Assembly: GCA_014728565.1 (NCBI GenBank)
Contig: WJLK01000084.1
Coordinates: 1 to 6,148, forward strand
Length of the DNA: 6,148 bases
Source of the DNA: Candidatus Pacearchaeota archaeon
Lineage (GTDB): Archaea; Nanobdellota; Nanobdellia; Pacearchaeales; GW2011-AR1
Reading direction: 5' to 3'
Below are positions 4,591 to 6,148 of the stretch, piece by piece. The translations under genes and the position numbers were made by a program. Numbering within the stretch: position 1 is the first letter of the stretch; each line of letters opens with the position of its first letter. The notes beneath the pieces were generated by a model that ran no database searches, was not told the origin of the DNA, and saw nothing but the letters and a program-made list of their open reading frames with translations.

Positions 4591-4608
4591 TTGTACTAAA
4601 TAGTACAA
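4591..4608. promoter_or_regulatory. Inverted-repeat operator between divergent promoters, probable TrmB-family binding site
   Basis: TTGTACTAAATAGTACAA is a perfect inverted repeat: arms TTGTACT and AGTACAA around AAAT. It lies midway between the back-to-back TATA boxes at 4577-4584 and 4620-4627, next to where TFB would contact both promoters. Its core, TACT-N4-AGTA, resembles the TACT-Nx-AGTA sites described for characterised TrmB proteins (TACTNNNAGTA at the Thermococcus trehalose/maltose operon). The adjacent gene encodes a TrmB-family protein, so autoregulation plus control of the divergent gene is the simplest model. Binding is inferred. Confidence 0.7.
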
Positions 4609-4619
4609 TAACCATAAAA

Positions 4620-4627
4620 TTTATAAA
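4620..4627 (+). promoter_or_regulatory. TATA box of the TrmB-family regulator gene
   Basis: TTTATAAA starts exactly 29 nt before the ATG at 4649, so the message is probably leaderless. The upstream purine-rich bases (4611-4619) are where the TFB element would lie, 2 bp from the operator arm. Confidence 0.75.
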
Positions 4628-4648
4628 AAGTTAGATTCTTTAATATCT

Positions 4649-5359
4649 ATGGAAAAAGAAATTTTAACAGAAGCAGGATTAACACAAAATGAGGCAGAGA
4701 TATACTATATTCTTTTAAAGTTAAAAGAAGCACCGGCATCAGAAATAGCTGTAAAAACAAGAATTTCTAGACCTCATATATATGATTCTTTAAATAAACT
4801 CATTGAAAAGGGAATCGCTAACTATGTTGTAAAAAATGGAAAAAGATACTTCAAACCCTCTAATCCTGAAAAATTATTAGATAATTTGAGAGATAAAGAA
4901 AAAAATCTTGAAAAAATTTTGCCTGATTTAAAGAACTTATTTAAACCTATATATGAAAAACCCTTTGTTGAAATTTATGAAGGTCCTGAAGGTATTAAAA
5001 CAATTTTAAATGATATGATTAGAACAGGCAAAGAGATGATTTCATTTAACACATTGGGTGAAGAATTTTATAAATATGTCCCAGAATATATTATTTCTCG
5101 TTATTTAAAAGAGAGAGAAAAAAGAAAAATAAAATCAAGACAATTCTATGTTGAAGGTGCAAGGATATTAAAACATCCCATGGCAACATATAAAAAAATA
5201 TCTCAGGATTATAATCCTGTTACATTATTTGTTTACGGAAACAACATTGTCATGTTTATTTTATCTGATACTCCTTTGGCTATAAAAATTAAAGATGAGC
5301 AAACTGCTAAATTGTATAAGGATAGATTTGAATTGTTATGGAAACAAGCTAAATCCTAA
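4649..5359 (+). CDS. TrmB family transcriptional regulator
   Basis: A 236-residue DNA-binding regulator of the archaeal TrmB family. The N-terminal winged helix (about 8-70) has the family pattern LTQNEAEIYYILLKL (11-25), APASEIAVKTRISRPHIYDSL (28-48, with the recognition helix at about 40-55) and a wing ending GKRYFKP (64-70). A coiled coil follows (about 73-100, EKLLDNLRDKEKNLEKILPDL). The C-terminal domain (106-236) resembles the TrmB/phospholipase-D-like sensor region (VEIYEGPEGIKTILNDMI). It is shorter than sugar-binding TrmB of Thermococcus (about 340 aa) and lacks that extra ligand domain, so its effector is unknown. It is divergent from the 305-aa protein gene and shares a perfect inverted-repeat operator with it, suggesting repression or activation of that gene and itself. 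A T-run follows the stop. Confidence 0.93.
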   Translation: MEKEILTEAGLTQNEAEIYYILLKLKEAPASEIAVKTRISRPHIYDSLNKLIEKGIANYVVKNGKRYFKPSNPEKLLDNLRDKEKNLEKILPDLKNLFKPIYEKPFVEIYEGPEGIKTILNDMIRTGKEMISFNTLGEEFYKYVPEYIISRYLKEREKRKIKSRQFYVEGARILKHPMATYKKISQDYNPVTLFVYGNNIVMFILSDTPLAIKIKDEQTAKLYKDRFELLWKQAKS

Positions 5360-5367
5360 CTCTCTAA

Positions 5368-5373
5368 TTTTTT
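5368..5373 (+). terminator. T-tract after the TrmB-family gene, possible terminator
   Basis: Six consecutive T on the coding strand 8 nt after the TAA fit the T-rich intrinsic termination signals of archaea, which need no hairpin. A second weak signal follows: an imperfect inverted repeat TATTAATAA / TTTTTAATA (5386-5407). Confidence 0.35.
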
Positions 5374-5410
5374 ATACCTTTGTTCTATTAATAATTTATT
5401 TTTAATAAGG

Positions 5411-5424
5411 ATAAAAGCTTTTAT
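5411..5424. promoter_or_regulatory. Palindrome overlapping the PIN gene promoter
   Basis: ATAAAAGCTTTTAT is a perfect 14-bp palindrome that overlaps the TATA-like box at 5420-5427. Its position would let a bound protein block transcription of the PIN gene. Low-complexity AT palindromes also arise by chance, so this is only a candidate operator. Confidence 0.35.
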
Positions 5425-5427
5425 ATT
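5420..5427 (+). promoter_or_regulatory. TATA-like box of the PIN-domain gene
   Basis: TTTATATT begins 31 nt before the ATG at 5451, close to the 27-30 nt spacing of the other leaderless promoters here. No Shine-Dalgarno sequence precedes the ATG. Confidence 0.6.
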
Positions 5428-5450
5428 CTCTCTGCTATTCGTTTTTTAGA

Positions 5451-5999
5451 ATGAAAGACAAAATAAAAATAGGTGCAGTTGAAAAAGTAATTCATACTAA
5501 CAGAATGATTCGAAGAGTTGGACTTGACTCAGATGTCATGATAGCTTTAGTTGATGATTCAAAGCAGTTTTCAATGTTTAAACCTAAAATTTTTAGTAGG
5601 AAAAATCTGCTTTTTATTAACTATAAAGTTTTTTCAGAATTGCTAGGACATTTTATGTATAACAGAAAACTTAGCAAGGAAAATTCACTGAAAAAGATTT
5701 TTGCTTATTTAAGAAAAAATAAAATAACTTTATTAAAAAAGAAGGATACTGATATAAATAAAGTCCAAGAAATTTTTGAAAGTTTGAAAAAACAAAAACA
5801 AATTTTAGATAATAATGCTGGCGATAAGGATTTAATGATAATTTCGATATATAAAGTCCATAATATTAATCTTATTTTTAGTAGAAATAAAGATGATTTT
5901 AAACCTTTTTGTGAATATTTAGGAATATCTTTTGAAAAATTACAAGAAGATTTGGATACTATGTGGGGGCAAGTATTTGGTTGGCGTAGAAGGCGTTAA
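5451..5999 (+). CDS. PIN-domain protein, putative VapC-like ribonuclease
   Basis: A 182-residue protein with the acidic-residue layout of PIN nucleases. The first strand VGLDSDVMIALV carries Asp26 and Asp28. VFSELLGHF supplies a glutamate (Glu63). NNAGDKDLMIISIYKVHNI carries Asp125 and Asp127. LIFSRNKDDFKPFCEYLGI (141-159) carries the last acidic pair (Asp148-Asp149) after the final strand. PIN enzymes cut RNA with Mg2+ or Mn2+, often as toxins of VapBC pairs. About 20 extra residues precede the domain, and a short basic end (GWRRRR) follows it. No antitoxin-like gene sits directly upstream, so this could be a solitary PIN nuclease, or its partner could be the convergent acidic protein at the right edge. 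It may be controlled through the palindrome over its promoter. The last 4 bp overlap that convergent gene. Confidence 0.85.
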   Translation: MKDKIKIGAVEKVIHTNRMIRRVGLDSDVMIALVDDSKQFSMFKPKIFSRKNLLFINYKVFSELLGHFMYNRKLSKENSLKKIFAYLRKNKITLLKKKDTDINKVQEIFESLKKQKQILDNNAGDKDLMIISIYKVHNINLIFSRNKDDFKPFCEYLGISFEKLQEDLDTMWGQVFGWRRRR

Positions 6000-6148
6000 A
6001 AATCATCAGCAAGGTCTTCAAATTCTTCTAAATTAATCTTAGTCTCTTCTTCCATTTTTCTTAATTTTTTAACAGAGTTTGATGCTTCATCAAGATGTTT
6101 TTTTCCAGACGAGGAAACAAACAAATTAAACTCCATTAACTCCCATTC
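5996..6148 (-). CDS. Acidic coiled-coil-like protein, C-terminal fragment (5' end outside window)
   Basis: The last 50 codons of a minus-strand frame that enters from the right edge and ends at TAA (5998-5996). Its stop overlaps the stop of the PIN gene tail to tail by 4 bp. The fragment begins EWELMEFNLFVSSSGKKHLD and ends KINLEEFEDLADDF. It is strongly charged, predicted mostly helical (DEASNSVKKLRKMEEETK) and ends in an acidic tail. I do not recognise the family. An open frame of this length over AT-rich DNA, with heptad-like spacing and coding-type composition, supports a real gene. The acidic tail could suit a partner of a basic protein, but the convergent orientation is unlike classical VapBC operons. 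Confidence 0.6.
   Translation of the reverse strand, partial: EWELMEFNLFVSSSGKKHLDEASNSVKKLRKMEEETKINLEEFEDLADDF

Noticed and set aside
1..6148. CRISPR array, tRNA, rRNA or insertion sequence
   Set aside because: No regularly spaced repeats, no cloverleaf with the conserved T-arm bases, no rRNA-like tracts and no transposase or terminal inverted repeats were seen. The only long repeat pair is the DGR TR/VR.

Overview
The window looks like a piece of an AT-rich archaeal chromosome, probably from a DPANN-type lineage (Woesearchaeota/Pacearchaeota-like). The archaeal call rests on features in the sequence. Most genes lack a Shine-Dalgarno site and instead have a TATA box (usually TTTATAAA) whose first base lies 27-31 nt before the start codon, as expected for leaderless archaeal transcripts. 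One gene encodes a TrmB-type archaeal regulator. The DPANN assignment is inference, because diversity-generating retroelements (DGRs) of this style are known there.

Positions 1-1509 hold a DGR. The left edge carries the 3' end of a target gene (stop at 116-118) with its variable repeat (VR, 1-79). A 208-nt noncoding stretch follows, then the template repeat (TR, 327-405), and 25 nt later the reverse transcriptase (RT). Within the aligned repeats all 12 differences fall on TR adenines (12 of 25 A changed, 0 of 54 other bases), which is the signature of adenine-directed mutagenesis. The RT has DGR hallmarks (ADIKHYF, LGNLTSQ, YVDD), but it is split into two frames by a -1 shift at an A-AAG tetramer, between motif A and the LGNLTSQ motif. 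This is either a recoding site, a recent inactivation or a sequence error. No accessory variability determinant (Avd) gene is present between VR and RT. The noncoding leader contains several potential hairpins, and a perfect 12-bp palindrome lies 13 nt after the VR.

Positions 1510-3466 hold ordinary-looking genes: a LemA-family membrane-anchored protein, a small RBBP9/YdeN-type serine hydrolase and, convergent to it, an uncharacterised multi-pass membrane protein.

Positions 3467-5359 hold a divergent pair: an unrecognised 305-aa soluble protein (minus strand) and a TrmB-family regulator (plus strand). They share a 95-bp promoter region with two back-to-back TATA boxes. Between these sits a perfect inverted repeat, TTGTACT-N4-AGTACAA, probably the regulator's operator. 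The longer reading frame of the minus-strand gene starts inside this control region, so its start was moved to the ATG at 4554.

Positions 5360-6148 hold a PIN-domain putative ribonuclease, with a palindrome over its promoter, and the C-terminal end of a convergent, acidic, probably coiled-coil protein that runs off the right edge and overlaps the PIN gene by 4 bp.
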